In this document: piece after piece, positions 1 through 12,097 of the stretch
Position numbering within the stretch: position 1 is the first letter of the stretch
Layout of the letters: the number at the start of each line of letters is the position of its first letter
Source of the DNA: Parietaria judaica
Lineage: Eukaryota; Streptophyta; Magnoliopsida; Rosales; Urticaceae
Reading direction: 5' to 3'
DNA length: 64,000 nucleotides
NCBI GenBank assembly: GCA_954871525.1
Contig: OX940862.1
Location: 12,048,501 to 12,112,500 of the forward strand
Notes under the pieces: generated by a model
What the model was told of the DNA's origin: nothing
The model's input: the letters and a program-made list of their open reading frames with translations, nothing else
Database searches by the model: none
Position numbers and translations under genes: made by a program

Positions 1-55
1 ATTTGAACGTAATATCAAAATTGTCATACATAAATCCAACATATATAGCACATAC

Positions 56-1952
56 CTTGGTGAGTAAAGACTCCGTTTGTATGTTCATGAAGACAATGGG
101 CACGCCCGACGCCTGCGACGCATTGAGCCACGCGTTGGCCCTCGCCAGCGTGTCCTCAACGTCGTTGTAGCGCGACGCCGTGCGGTCTGACGCCTTTGGA
201 AGCAGCAGGAACGAGAAGAACGAACTAGAGTTCGGCACGCTAAGCATCTCCTGCTTCCGTCGATCCCACGGGTACGACACGTACCCGTCTTGCAGCTTCG
301 TCCTGCTCAGTGCGTTCACCATCCGCGCGCCCCGAGATTCTTCACACACACAAACACCATACAAAATTTAATGTACTAATTAGTGATTTAGGATAATTAT
401 AACTTAAAGCGTCATTCATTTTTCATACTTTCGCTCGTCGGTTTCGACACTTTTTCTCCGGGTCACCAAATAAAAAAATTCACTTAAAATCCATGTCAAT
501 TGTTCTTGTGATTTTGACATAAGATTGTAGTATGAGCGATCTCGTGTTGTGTTGGACTTTGGAACATATCCTAATTAAAGTTGAGATTTTGCATGTGAAG
601 CGACATTGATGATAGGTTGTTGAATAAAGCATTTAATTCGACGTGTTTGGTCACGGATCTAATTATAATTTGACACATCGATTATATATTTATTACATCC
701 AACTATATAGATATATATATAGGTAGTTGACGTATAAAGGAAATTTATTTTTTATACGTTCAATTTTCATTTTTAATAAAAATATATTCTTAAATTACAA
801 AAAATAACTAAAAATAAAATAAATACTTAATTATACCATAATTAATAACAATAATACTTCTGCCACCCATTCTTGGTCTTTCAATATTATCATATTCATA
901 GTCTATCTACAATATTATTTTCCAAATAATTAATATAAGAGATTAAGAGTAGATTAGTACAAGTGATGGCGGGTCAGAAGCACTCGAGTAGAAGAATAGT
1001 GGGCCAAATGCACGGTCCTTTTCCTTTTTTTTTTTTGACCCATTATTTTATCTTATGTGTCTCAATGACCCTGAATTTTCTTAAACTTCCAGGAAACTTA
1101 CCTCACATAAAATATGATCATCTTGTGCTTACTTTTCAATTTTTAAAGAAGAGAAAAATCTATGCTAAATCGAGAGTTGAAATCATGATTATAATAATAC
1201 GATGAGAGAGACTAAATAAACCTAGGCTTAATTAAGTCAACAATGAATTCCAAAAACAGCTTGGTCTTTCTTGTGTATTAAGTCTGAAAATAATTAAATT
1301 AATATAAATGAACTCTCAGCTCTTTATTAATTACCGAACCTAAGTATTGCTGACCAAATTAATTCCATATATATAGGATATTAAATTACAAAATTAGCCT
1401 CCTGGATCATCTATATTGATCAATGATCATAACTTTTATATAATCTAATTACTATGTTGTGTAAATCAAATTTATTTTGATATCGTGAATGATTAATTAA
1501 TTAAATTTACCGGTTTGGATTTATTACTAACCTTGAAGCTCAAAGCAATCGGATTCCGTCCGGTCCAAGAACCCGACGGCGTAGTTAGGATCATCGATCG
1601 ACCGGAGCATGTACTGCTTCTTCCCGGCGGAGTCGTTGGGGACGATGCAGGCCTGCAATTCGGCGAACTCCTCTCGACCCCGCCGGACTTTGACGAGGAT
1701 CGACGTGTCCTTTGCTCGGTACGAGCCGTGGAGGATCTTCTGGACGCCGCTCCGGCCGTTCTTGAACGGGGACTTGACGGTGATGGAATTGCCGATCCGA
1801 AGCTCCTCGACGATGTCGCCGGTCTGTAGCATGTCGCCGGTCCACTCATCGGCCTTCGAGCTTCCCTTGAGGCACTCGATCGACAGAACCGTCGTCGATC
1901 TCGCCGACGACTCCGACGAGGCTGAGCTGTTTGTCTGCCCTGATCTCTCCAT
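56..1952 (-). CDS. Conserved plant protein of unknown function, 5' part (runs off the left edge)
   Basis: Two exons are visible: 1532-1952 and 56-339. They are joined by a 1192-base GT-AG intron (donor CAAG|GTTAGT, acceptor GAAG|AATCTC), phase 1, and the second exon ends at AAG|GTATG. The joined frame gives 235 residues beginning MERSGQTNSS. I chose the ATG at 1952 because the in-frame ATG two codons upstream (MTM) adds nothing conserved; either could be used. The N-terminal part carries a Ser-rich leader and then a compact domain ending near CFELQ. The second exon reads RMVNALSRTKLQDGYVSYPW and later ANAWLNASQASGVPIVFMNI, wording I associate with a single-copy plant family of roughly 400 residues without an established function (memory, not a search). 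There is no signal peptide or membrane segment. Exon 2 begins with an in-frame ATG that can look like a separate gene, but phase and continuity favour one gene. A (GA)n tract at 2042-2055 lies in the probable 5' UTR. Confidence 0.8.
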
Positions 1953-3910
1953 GGTCATTTCTCATTCACTACTTCTGCATATGCATCCAAAACCTAATGT
2001 ATAGATACATAACATGTATATATAAGTGATTAGGTTTTTGGGAGAGAGAGAGAGAAAAGAGATGTGAAAGAGATTTAGAGGAGAGAGAAGTAAACAAAAG
2101 AGGCTAACAAATGGGAGAGAGAATAATAATGAGGAAGGAAATTTTATGGGTGGATTGATTTATTGCTTTATATTTTCAAAAGATTGGAAAATATTTAATT
2201 ATATCTTGGAAAAAGTCAACATTTTTTGAGAGGGGGATTGACTATGAGTTGTTGTGTTTGAGGGGGTACTAATGCAAATCTTTGAATAAAGCTAAATTTA
2301 TATATTTTTATAATTAGTATAAGCATATAGCTTTAGGTAATTAAATCGTATAATTTCTTTGTAAATATAAAAGGATTAGTAAATATAAGAATCTCATATT
2401 TTTTTAAGAGTCGCTATCGTAAATTTACTAAAGCAATTATCGGCTGAAATAATACCATAATAATAAAAGAAGACACGAAATGTATATAAATTACACAAAA
2501 ATTGACTTATATATCGAAAGTTTTAATTCGAAACTATGTACATAAAGAAATTTATAACTAGAATAGCAAAAGAATAAGCGTGACTTAAAAGAAATTTAGG
2601 TTGACCAAAGATAACTTGGCAATCTATACAAATTCATAATGTATAAGATATATAGCCAAATAGACACTAACTTAACTATAATTAATGTATCTAATTTCTA
2701 TGCAAATAATAAAGTAATATTGATTCCCACGTAAAACACTTTTTGCAAATAAGTAAATAAATAGGAATATATGTGAAATTGAGATGGTACTAGTGGAAAT
2801 ATAAATAAATAAATAGAATTGCTTATTACTTTCAGTATGGTCATAATAACGACGTTGAAATTTCGGCTGCCTTTTACGACCTATAGATGGAAACGTTCTG
2901 TTAGCTGACGCCAGCAATTCGAAGATTGTGACGTCACCAAGCAACGGGATGTTTATGTTCTAGAAGAAGAGTGGCAGTAATGTGCTAGTGAGTGGCAAAT
3001 AACTCGTTTTCCTTACAGTTTGAAGTTTTGAGCTATATAAGTTGACAATTTATTTATGTGTACACAAACATAAAGACAAAACTTTGTTTAGATTTTGGTG
3101 AGTTTGCAGAAGAACAAACTATAAATATGAAAGGAATATTAGCCTACTTATGTTTTGTAAAAGATTCTAACGGTATGGTTAGCGTTCATGTGACAGGCCA
3201 CATGTTTTTTGGAATATTGACGACGATAATATATATGTTTGTCAAATTTTTACATTGCAATGGAATTCAAATAGCTTTCAATTTCTAACACTGCTCTATC
3301 AATTTTTAATTTTTTTGGATATATATTTTATGCTTGCTTTAGTCTTATATATATATAGATATTTAGGTTATTTGAAATTATAAGTAGAGATTTTCATATT
3401 TTTGTTAGCTTCTTTTGTTTGTGTACAATTTCGTACACCGCAAGAATGTAATTTGGTTTGAGTTTGAAGAATGTAATATGTCGTTTTATTGTTTCAAACA
3501 TTGACTTCATTAATTTAGGGGCGTTATCAGCCCACACCGATCTCAAATTCTTTAAAGTATGACCGATATTCATATTTTCGGTTTTTGAAACACAAGTATC
3601 GAATCCCATAAAATATACAACGAACCGATTCTACTTGGCCCAAAAATTCAGTCTAAAAATTTGGTCTACGGCTAAAGTACCAAATCTTAAAAATAGTAGT
3701 GACACCTTCCGATTTTTACATTCTATGATGTTCATCAGCGACATAGCAATATATATAAATTGGTAATACCTGAAATTTAAAATTATAACGTAACATCATC
3801 AATCAAAGTATATATAGTCGCCAATCTATGATGATGTTCATCAGCTGCACATAGCTATATATATAATTATATCTAGATACATTCTGTTGATCATTCTGAA
3901 GATTTCCTCC
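1953..3910. other. Intergenic region between two minus-strand genes
   Basis: This holds the promoter and 5' UTR of the gene ending at 1952 and the 3' flank of the gene at 3911-5591. It is AT-rich with no convincing exon. The short ORFs here have no family resemblance and no coding-like base composition. The only structure I see is an imperfect direct repeat at 3721-3758 and 3824-3868. Confidence 0.6.
3721..3868. repeat. Imperfect direct duplication, two copies about 40 bases long
   Basis: Positions 3721-3758 and 3824-3868 both read CTATGATG..TTCATCAGC followed by a variant of ACATAGC(A/T)ATATATATA. The second copy lies about 100 bases downstream in the same orientation. No function can be assigned. 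Confidence 0.6.
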
Positions 3911-5591
3911 CTAAACCCATCGTTTCTGTGGAGTTGAATCTTTCCGATAAGATTGATGAAGTCTCCGAGGTGCCCTTTTCGCGTCCGCGCTCGCTGATAA
4001 CGGCTGTAGCCTCGCCAGAGTGAACGCCTCATATTTTCGGTTCATCGATATCTCTTTGAGAGGACTAGCTGATCGGAGTTTAGCAGGTGGGGTTTCCGGG
4101 ATTCTAAAATTCGCCTGTATCGAATTTGGAGTTACGGGAACAAAAGTCTGAGCTCGGTTCTTGCGGGAGCTCTCGGAATCAGAGGATGAAGAAGGGCTGG
4201 TCGTGCTGTCCATGTCATAGAGGAGATTATCGGCCATGTGCGGGATTTCTACTTTTGGTGGCTCCGAGGGAGTGAACGATGCTCTTCGCTGCCTTGCCAA
4301 GTTCATCACCTTTTGTTCTAGAACAACAATGTCCTTTTTGAGCCGAGTAATCGTCGTGTTCTTGCTTCTTATAATGTCTTTCATCTCTGCGATTCTCTGT
4401 TACGAAGAACACTAGTTATGTACGAACCGAAAACAGATCAAAGATGGCGTAAAAACGGTAAGAGGGAAGAAACTAATACCTTCGAGGCCGCCATGTCTGA
4501 AGATTGAAGCAAGGCGGTAAGCTCTTTAATAACAGCGTCCTTGTCTTCGCAGTCTCGTCTCAGATTGTAAACGTCTTGCTCTATTGCTAAGTTGTTCATC
4601 TGAAATTCACCCCATTCCACAAATAAATAAGATAGATACATATATACACATACATTTTCTTGAAGATGATGATCCAACATTACCTGAATTTCCGAGGCAG
4701 AAGTGACGCTTGAAGCCCAGTCAGACAGATCCGACATCCGGCGCTCCTCTTGCTCCGCAACATTCGCGAGACTCGTCTTGTATTGGACAATACCGTCCTC
4801 CCCCGTCGCAGAGTTTCCCTACAAACCGAGTTCAAGACGAATTCGAGTGCCTTAACATAGATAAAACAGATAGATCATTCGAATTCCACGACGGAATGAG
4901 CGGATTCTTACAGGCGGAATTCTATTCTCGAGATCATTCCATTGTTTCGCAGACGACACGAAAACATTTTCGGCTCCGAAGAACTCCTTGGCATTGTTGA
5001 GCTGCTCGCATAGACTGTCGAGCTTCTGTTGCATAGTTGAAAGCACTTGATCCTGCAAATTACAGATCAAAAGATTTTGAATTAAAATCTCTTAAAGAAT
5101 TTGAGAGATATTAATTCAAAAGAAACGGACAAAGTAATTAAATTATGAACATTCAAACCAAGCACTGTGCACTGTAATTTATGAAAACCATTAATGAATC
5201 AATCTCCCAAGCAGATACAAACCCTAAGTTGGACTGATTTTTGGAGGCGAGAAATCTGGGCGTTCTTCTTCGACTCCGCGGCAGCGGCCCCGATCACGGC
5301 GACGAGGAGGAACCGGTGAGCAGGGCTGAAGAGCTCCCACGCGGCGGCTTCCGGAGGAGCCAGCCCGCCATTGACGACGACCCTCGCCGAGCTCGCCTCC
5401 TCGGCGTTCACGAGCCGGCCCTCGAGCGACACCCACGCCAGCCGGCGAGCAGCGGCGACGGGGCGACTCGCTCGGGAGAAGCAGGCCGAGAGGCGCCGCG
5501 ACGACGGTGCGGCGATGGGGGAGAACGGCGTGAGGGAGACCTGGGAGCTAGCCGAGCTGAAGCCGAGGTCGAGGTCGGCTTCGTCGTCCAT
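3911..5591 (-). CDS. Plant-specific coiled-coil protein, unknown function
   Basis: Five exons: 5223-5591, 4912-5052, 4684-4818, 4480-4599 and 3911-4396. All have GT-AG junctions in phase 0 and together give 416 residues. The ATG at 5591 (MDDEADLD) is the first true ATG in frame; an upstream in-frame GTG is ignored. Residues 1-60 are Ser/Pro-rich. Residues 60-120 contain AWVSLEGRLVNAEEASSA and a short hydrophobic stretch (FLLVAVIGAAAA) that may be buried or weakly membrane-associated. Residues 110-290 are heptad-like and charged (KKNAQISRLQ, DQVLSTMQQKLDSLCEQL, TITRLKKDIVVLEQKV), predicting coiled coils. The tail is disordered, Ser/Pro-rich and basic (SASPLKEISM) and ends in KRWV, which I recall as a conserved C-terminus of an uncharacterised plant family. 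Function is not known to me; a cytoskeletal or scaffold role would be a guess based on the coiled coils. Confidence 0.85.
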
Positions 5592-7249
5592 GGCGTGATG
5601 ATGCACTGGAAATCTCTGGTCTGAGAGTTTTGAAGATTGGATTTTGGAAACAGGGTTTGAGTTGTTCTTGATGGGTGTGTTGGGAATTCAAATTTGGTTA
5701 ATGGGGGAGGGAATCGTGAAGAACATTGGAAGTTGAAGAAACTCAGACCAAGTATACGTTGGGATTTCTTTCCTTCTTTTTCAAATTTGTTTTTCTTTTT
5801 TTTTGTCTTTTTCCTATGATTATAGAAATTGGAGGGCACAAATGCCTTAAGAGTTTTAATGCTTAGTGCACTTTGTCCTCTAAATTCTAATTTGTGACAC
5901 TTTAGTCCCATGAACTTTGCTTTTTTGTTTGTATTTCATGACGATTTCCCGGGATTTGCGTCATCAGGAGCACTTACTTATGATATTTATTTGATTTATT
6001 CTCGTTATTCTATTTATTTGTTGCCCTTTTTATTCATTATCTTCCTCCTCCTTCCTTATTCTTTGCATATGATTTGGTACAAATATTAGAAACTTAGTTA
6101 TGTAATATTCAATTTTTGATACTGATAATGAAAAAGTAACTTTTATGAGTTTATTTTGCAGTTTCTTTTTTCGATAATCCGTTGCTACACCAGTATTGCT
6201 CAGTCACGCTTCCTCATTCAGCCCTGCTCCAACCTGAACCTGTTATAAGGTGATTTCATACATTTCAAAAAAAAAAAAAAAGTACACAAAATAATTAACA
6301 TTTACTGTTTCAAAATATGATTGTGGAGTTCTTTGCGTGTTTTTCAAATTGAAGTCTATCCCAACTTCATCTCTAAAAAAAATCATTTTTAAATTTTTGC
6401 ATAACATTAAGAAAGTTTGGTGTTATATTTTCGTGATGTAACGAAAAATAATCCAAAGTGATCGTCGTTACAATTGTATTTTTTTCGTTAATTAAGTTCT
6501 AAATAAGTAATTTAGTTTTCAAATTATGTTACATGATTGTAGATACAACCGTATTAGTATTTTTGACATGTTATATAAGAATTCTTTTTCTAGTTATAAT
6601 GATTATATAATTAAATTTATAAATTAATAAACTATTAATTAATAATGCGATAATATAACACATTTTTTTGATGTCCCAACATCGTTAATTTATAAAAATT
6701 TTACTGTAATTAATGCAGTAAATCGGGGATCCGGACCAACCGGATCCCCAAATTTCCTTTTAATTTGGACCCAAAACCATAATAAAGAGACGAGCGAGAA
6801 ATAAAGAAAGAGATATTTAAACTCAAATGTCACGTTTTGATACTTCGTCTTAAATATTTGACATAAGTTTTGGGATAGCGTCACGGCACGGGATCGAGTC
6901 GAAACCGGGTTTGAGGAGTAAAAATTTCACCCTGGCCTGGTTATAAATTAATCTGGGACTAACGTGCAAAGAAATGTACCAGACCAGTCTCAAGGAAACA
7001 CAATTCATTAGGATTAAGGCCATGGATTTTTTTTATAATCTTTTTGACTTAATAAAGTCAAAATTTCCACATCTTTGAGAACAAATAATAGCAAATCCAA
7101 ATATAAATGTGCAATATTGATAGCTTAAATCCGATTAAGAGTTCCTAGTCTTGGCAGAACTGATAAAAATGGCTGCTGAAAACGACACGCCCTAGCTATC
7201 TATCTCTGAATAACTTAAAATTACAAACAATTTCACCTCAAAATTTGAA
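5592..7249. other. Intergenic region, no gene seen
   Basis: It contains the 5' flank of the coiled-coil gene and the 3' flank of the GH17 gene. Base composition is AT-rich with poly-A and poly-T runs (6267-6281). I found no terminal repeats, RNA gene or coding segment. Confidence 0.6.
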
Positions 7250-8781
7250 TCACAATGCGAGCGTGAGCGTGAGCGCGAGGAAAGTGAGTGTGGCGGTGAG
7301 GCCCGAGCGCGGGCGATCGGCGCTACCGTAGTAGGGTTGGATCATGACGTTGAAGCGGCAGGTCCCGACGGAGGGGTTGGCCTTGGTGATCATGGACAGG
7401 TTGGGGAACTTGCAGGCCTCGTCCAGCTGGTCGTTCTTCTGGAAGTAGCTGTTGAACGCGTACGAGAGGTTCCCGCGCGCGTCCAAGTTGGAGCAAGATG
7501 TGCCGTAGCCGAGGCTAGTGCAGTCCGCGAGCGAGCACGCATAGCTCACGCTGGGCGCCACCTGCGGGTCGTCTAGCTTGGCCGAGGGCCTCATAACACA
7601 CCACTTCTGCTCCAGGTAGTGGATGTCGCGCACGGGCACCAGCGTCCCTGAGTTGGTGGTGCCAAGGTTGAGCGCGTACTTGGGCTTCCCGTCGAAGGTG
7701 AGGATCCCCCAGTGGCGCTCGAAGTTGCCGGGTTGGATGCTCTTCTCATCCTCGTCGATGAGGCTGAAGAGGTAGGCGTCGATGGGGCCAGCGCGCATGG
7801 GCGTCCCCTTCCCACCGAGGATGTGCGACATGAACCCCTGGTTGAAGCGCTGCGCGTAAACGAGGTTGGCGTTGCGGTCGCCGTCGGTGGGCCAGCCGAT
7901 CTCCCCCACGATGATGGGGAGGTCGCCGAAGCCGTTCTTCTGGAGGGCCCAGACGAGAGTGTCGTAGTTGGCGTCGAACATGTTGTAGTACGTCCCCTTG
8001 GTGTCCACCACAGGGGAGGCGTTGCCGTCGAAGAAGGCGTACTCGACGGGGAAGTGCGCGTCGGTGTAGAGGCTGATGAAAGGGTAGATGTTGACGGTGA
8101 AGGGGGCGCCGTTGTCGTAGTGGAACTTGACGAGGGCGACCATGAGGTCGTGGATCTCGGCGCGGAAGTCCCCGCCGGACGGGAACCCCGTGGAGCTCTC
8201 GTAGACGTCGGCGTTGAGCGGCACGGTGGCCCTGACCTTCTGGCTGATGCCGGCCTTGGTGAGCGCCGCCTGGATGTTCTGCAGAGCCGGGTAGGTGGTG
8301 TTGAGGAAGGTCCCGTTGTAGGTCTGGAGGAATGGCTCGTTGCCCACCGCCACGTACCTGCGTCCGAACCGAACCGAAGCATCAGGGTTTTGTTCAAACA
8401 CTATCAATGGTGAATCTAGCAAAGAAGATTGGGTGGGTACCTGATGTTGACGTTGTGGGTGGAGAGGTGGGCGGAGACGTTGGCGGCGACCCACTTCTGG
8501 GCGGCCTTGGGGGAGGCGGCGAGGGAGGCGAGCATGTCGTTGGGGATGCCGACCATGACCTCGATGCCGGATCCGGCGAGGGCTCGGAGCGTGGAGAAGT
8601 CGGCGTCGAAGAGCTTCACCTTCTGGAAGCCGTTCTGCCGCAGGAACCGCACCACCTTCGCCGGCTCCAGCTGGTGGCTCGCCTGCGTCCCCCAGTTCGC
8701 CCCTATCCCCCGCGCTCCCCCCGCCCACCACCACACCCACACCGCCACCACCCACACCCGCACCATCCCTGAGCCTTTCAT
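7250..8781 (-). CDS. Glucan endo-1,3-beta-glucosidase, GH17 with X8 domain and probable GPI anchor
   Basis: Two exons, 8441-8781 and 7250-8357, joined in phase 2 (ATCAG|GTACCC, GCAG|GTACGT), give 482 residues. Residues 1-25 are a signal peptide with a Trp/Val-rich core, followed by the GH17 start IGANWGTQ. The proposed proton donor is Glu121 in VGNEP and the nucleophile is Glu266 in GEIGWPT, both in the usual GH17 context. An X8/CBM43 module spans about residues 366-450, starting KWCV and carrying the expected set of cysteines. The C-terminus (about 465-482, [18 protein letters not shown]) is a hydrophobic tail typical of GPI attachment. The enzyme is expected to hydrolyse beta-1,3-glucan (callose) at the plasma membrane or cell wall. 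The architecture resembles Arabidopsis endo-1,3-beta-glucosidases 5 and 6, so this is probably a wall or plasmodesmal enzyme rather than a soluble defence glucanase; that placement is inferred. Confidence 0.93.
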
Positions 8782-9895
8782 GCGGAAGCGGAACTCTATC
8801 TATTCTACCGCATGTACATGTTTGCTCTCTTTGGAAAGTGCTACAAGTTACAACTCAGTAAAGCAAATAGCAGACTGTTCTGCTAATAGAGAGAACAAAT
8901 ATTATTTTATGTTCGAAAGTGACACCACAATCCTACTTTTTCATTAATAACTCCGTCTCCTCCCATGCTTTGATACTTGTTGTTATTCAGAACAAGTTCA
9001 TATTAATAAACCATTATTTATTATTCAATATAATTTCTTATAACTTGTACAACTTTTTAAATAACTCAATGCTTTACTAATTGTTTTTTTTTCTTTTTTA
9101 ATTTATATCTTTATTTTTTAATCCCAATAAAAAAATATATTTTCAAAGTTTAAAAACAATTAAAGTATACCCTCAAAATATATTTAATTTTTTATTTATT
9201 CTCTATAACGTATTTAATTTTAAAATACTCAAAATTATCCGTTACTAATAATTTTCAGATTCTTACTACGTACAAACATGGTAAGAAAGAGTGAATAGGA
9301 GACAAAAAAACAGTCCAGACTCCAGAGCATGTTTTTAATTTTATTTATTTAATTAATTAAAATATAAACTAAAATTGTTAAGTTATACATTAAGAGTATA
9401 ATTTAGTTGTTTTTGGAACTTTAATACATAGTTGTATGATTAAAAAAATTCAGGACCAAAAATAAGTTATAAGTGTATGCAGTTGAATATCTGGGCAAAT
9501 TCGTCATCTTTGATTGGAGACTTGAATTTATTATTATGTTACTCTCATCTCAAGATTCAAACTTTAATAAATTTGAAAGAGCATGTTAGATTGAATGGGC
9601 TTTAGTTTTAGTTCAGGTGTCATTGCAGTTTTAAATGGCATCAAAGGAAAATAAAGATGCCCATTCCACTCCCAATTATAGAAAAAAAAAAAAAAAAAGA
9701 GAGGCTTACGGTGAGGGTCCCCGCAGTGGATCCCCGCGTCCGACCGAAGCCAGCAAGAGATGGGCCCAACCTGACACATTCGTAGCATCAGTGCCACGTG
9801 TGACCAAAGCCTTTTTGGATGCTAAAAAAGGTAGAAATTCCAGTTCTAACCCCTGCAATTTGGAAAGAGAAAGAAAAAAAGATAACGATTGGGAG
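8782..9895. other. Divergent intergenic region between GH17 and cupin genes
   Basis: The two flanking genes are transcribed away from each other, so this segment should hold both promoters. The distal half (9000-9560) is AT-rich. A perfect G-box core CACGTG is visible at 9797-9802, about 95 bases upstream of the cupin ATG. No other gene is seen. Confidence 0.5.
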
Positions 9896-10930
9896 ATGGC
9901 AAGCTTAGCCTTAGGGGTTGGAGTTGGTGGTGGGCAATCAATATTATCGAGTTCAAGTTTAAGGCGTTTGAGCGTCGTGAGAATGGGAATCAAGGTTGAA
10001 AAGAGTCCCTCCCAGGCCAAGCTCGCCGAGCTTGGAGTCAAAACCTGGCCCAAGTCAGTCACTCTCTCTTTTTCTTCTTCTTTTTTTTTTTTGTTAAAAC
10101 CGGACCAACATCGGTTTTCTCGATAACAATGATAAGTTGTTAACTAGTTTCTTAATCAATCATGTTAATACAATACCTAAAAATTCGGATTTTTCAGGTA
10201 AAATCGGAAGGAAAAAAAAAATCGGACTCAAAACGTATTTTCAGTTCCTAGGTAAATCCAGAATCAGAACTATAAGTTCTAGCTTACTTCAGATTTGAAT
10301 AATAATAGTCCAACGGTCATTTCAAGAACCTAAAAATCCGTTCAAAACATTAAAAAAAAAAAAAGAGAAACCAGAACCGAATTTTCAATTTTGATTTTAA
10401 AACTAGAACCATAAACTAGAACCAATTTTGATGTTGTTACATCTTCATGAATAACGGGTCTGTATTTTTTTCACTTTAAAAATAAAAATAAAAACATCAA
10501 TTTTTATGGAAAAACATAACCAAATTTCTAATTCTAGTTTCAAAACCGGAACTAGAAATTCTGATTCCGAAAAAATCAAGAAATATGGTACCCGTAACTG
10601 GAATTTACATTTGATGATGCTGTGTTCAAAGCTTTATGAGTAATGGGTTTGTTGTTTTGTTCTTACTTTCTTTGAGTGTGGAGCATAAAATTGGTCATTT
10701 GTGATCCTCTTGTATGTTATCTTAGGTGGGGTTGTGGGCCGAGCAAGTTTCCGTGGACGTACGAGGCGAAGGAGACGTGTTACTTACTCAAAGGCCAAGT
10801 GAAGGTGACGCCGGAGGGATCTGCGGAGGCCGTGGAGATCGGGGCGGGCGACTTGGTGGAGTTCCCCAAGGGCATGAGCTGCACCTGGGACGTCTCTGTC
10901 GCGGTTGACAAGCACTACAAGTTTCACTGA
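9896..10930 (+). CDS. Small cupin (DUF861/cupin_3) protein, probably plastid-targeted
   Basis: Two exons, 9896-10053 and 10726-10930, joined in phase 2 (CCCAA|GTCAGT, TTAG|GTGGGG), give 120 residues. The ATG at 9896 opens MASLALG, followed by a Ser/Arg-rich leader typical of a chloroplast transit peptide; the upstream in-frame extension is low-complexity and unlikely to be translated. The core begins WGCGPSKFPWTY and runs through ETCYLLKGQVKVTPEG, GAGDLVEFPKGMSCTW and DKHYKFH. This is a minimal double-stranded beta-helix close to small Arabidopsis RmlC-like cupins such as At4g10300 (from memory). The substrate is unknown; ureidoglycolate-type activity is known for larger relatives but should not be assumed here. 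The 672-base intron contains diverged A-rich repeats. A broken copy of exon 2 lies 2.8 kb downstream. Confidence 0.9.
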
Positions 10931-12088
10931 TAATGTTTGTTGATGATTCCTTGTATCTATCTATATATGTATCTGTAATTGTGACTACAACATACATTGC
11001 GCCTGTTTGGCTTAGGAAGAAACTCGTAGCGACTGAGCCAACCTTCCAACATAGAAGGGGCACAGATGAATAATCAAAATCACAATAATAACACGTTAAA
11101 AAATCATTTATTTATTTATGATAAATGTCTAAATGGCCACATTAGATTGCATTGGCCATAAATAACCATAAGTTGGCAACTTTCGCCGCTAATACCGTTT
11201 AATAAATAACATTACTTGTATATAATATAAAAGCTCATATTTTACAAATAAAAATTATAAAGCATGAAAATGGGTAACACAATAGATAAAAACACGACAA
11301 TCATAATTAAAATAAATAAAACAAAGAAATAAAATAGACATAGACCTTACCTCTTAATAGTATTCATCTTCTTCGTTGAAAAACAATATCCACTGGCAAG
11401 TTTTTTTTTTTTAAAAACTTCTCCATGACTTCCAAGGTTACTATACTAGATATAGGGAAATGGGGATTGCACTGTGGTTTGCCACCGAAAACGTGGAGGG
11501 GCGCTAGGTTGGTTTGGGAATGAGAGGCGACGGTTTAGGGTTCAAAATACAATTAGATCGGAAAATTATAGGGTCTCGAGTACCAAAAGACGAGGTAGGG
11601 CAGGGGCCCTTGGTGGGTACCCCCTCCCTCCGTCCCCGGACTTATGGCAGGTTCTTAGTCCGAAGAAGACGTGTATTTCATGTCGTTGGTTTTCGGTGTA
11701 TCTAAGCGAGCGTTGTTTTAAAAAAAATTGTGTCGTCACTCACTCTATAACTTTCCCACCAGGAACACCAGTCTTATAGTTTATATTGATTGCAAATATG
11801 GAACAGCTTTTATTCCTTTAATGCATACTATTCAAGGTAAACTTTGTTTTCTTCATCACTGAAACGCATAATTGCATAATAAATCCAACCACCATCATTT
11901 TTCTGGTATAGTAAACTGAGTGCAATGCTAATAGTAGTAATAAGTTGTTACTAATTTTAATCAATAATGTGTTTCTTTCTTCTTAGTTTTGTTCTGTTTA
12001 TTACTATTAACAAGTGTAGCTAGTTTCAGTTATCAATAATGGTGTTCAATCTTTTGTAAACAAAGTGTACCTCACAATTCACACACCA
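10931..12088. other. Intergenic region downstream of the cupin gene
   Basis: It is AT-rich. A more GC-balanced patch at 11470-11700 gives two overlapping ORFs in different frames without recognisable protein character; I regard it as old repeat or pseudogene DNA of unknown origin. Confidence 0.45.
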
Positions 12089-12097
12089 ATTAATTTA

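Noticed and set aside
963..1205. 80-codon plus-strand ORF
   Set aside because: It falls in the intron of the minus-strand gene, starts in low-complexity sequence and resembles no family.
7591..8413. Long ORFs overlapping the GH17 gene in other frames and on the plus strand
   Set aside because: They are shadows caused by the GC-rich third positions of the real gene; Ser/Thr/Pro-rich or Val/Glu-rich composition without motifs.
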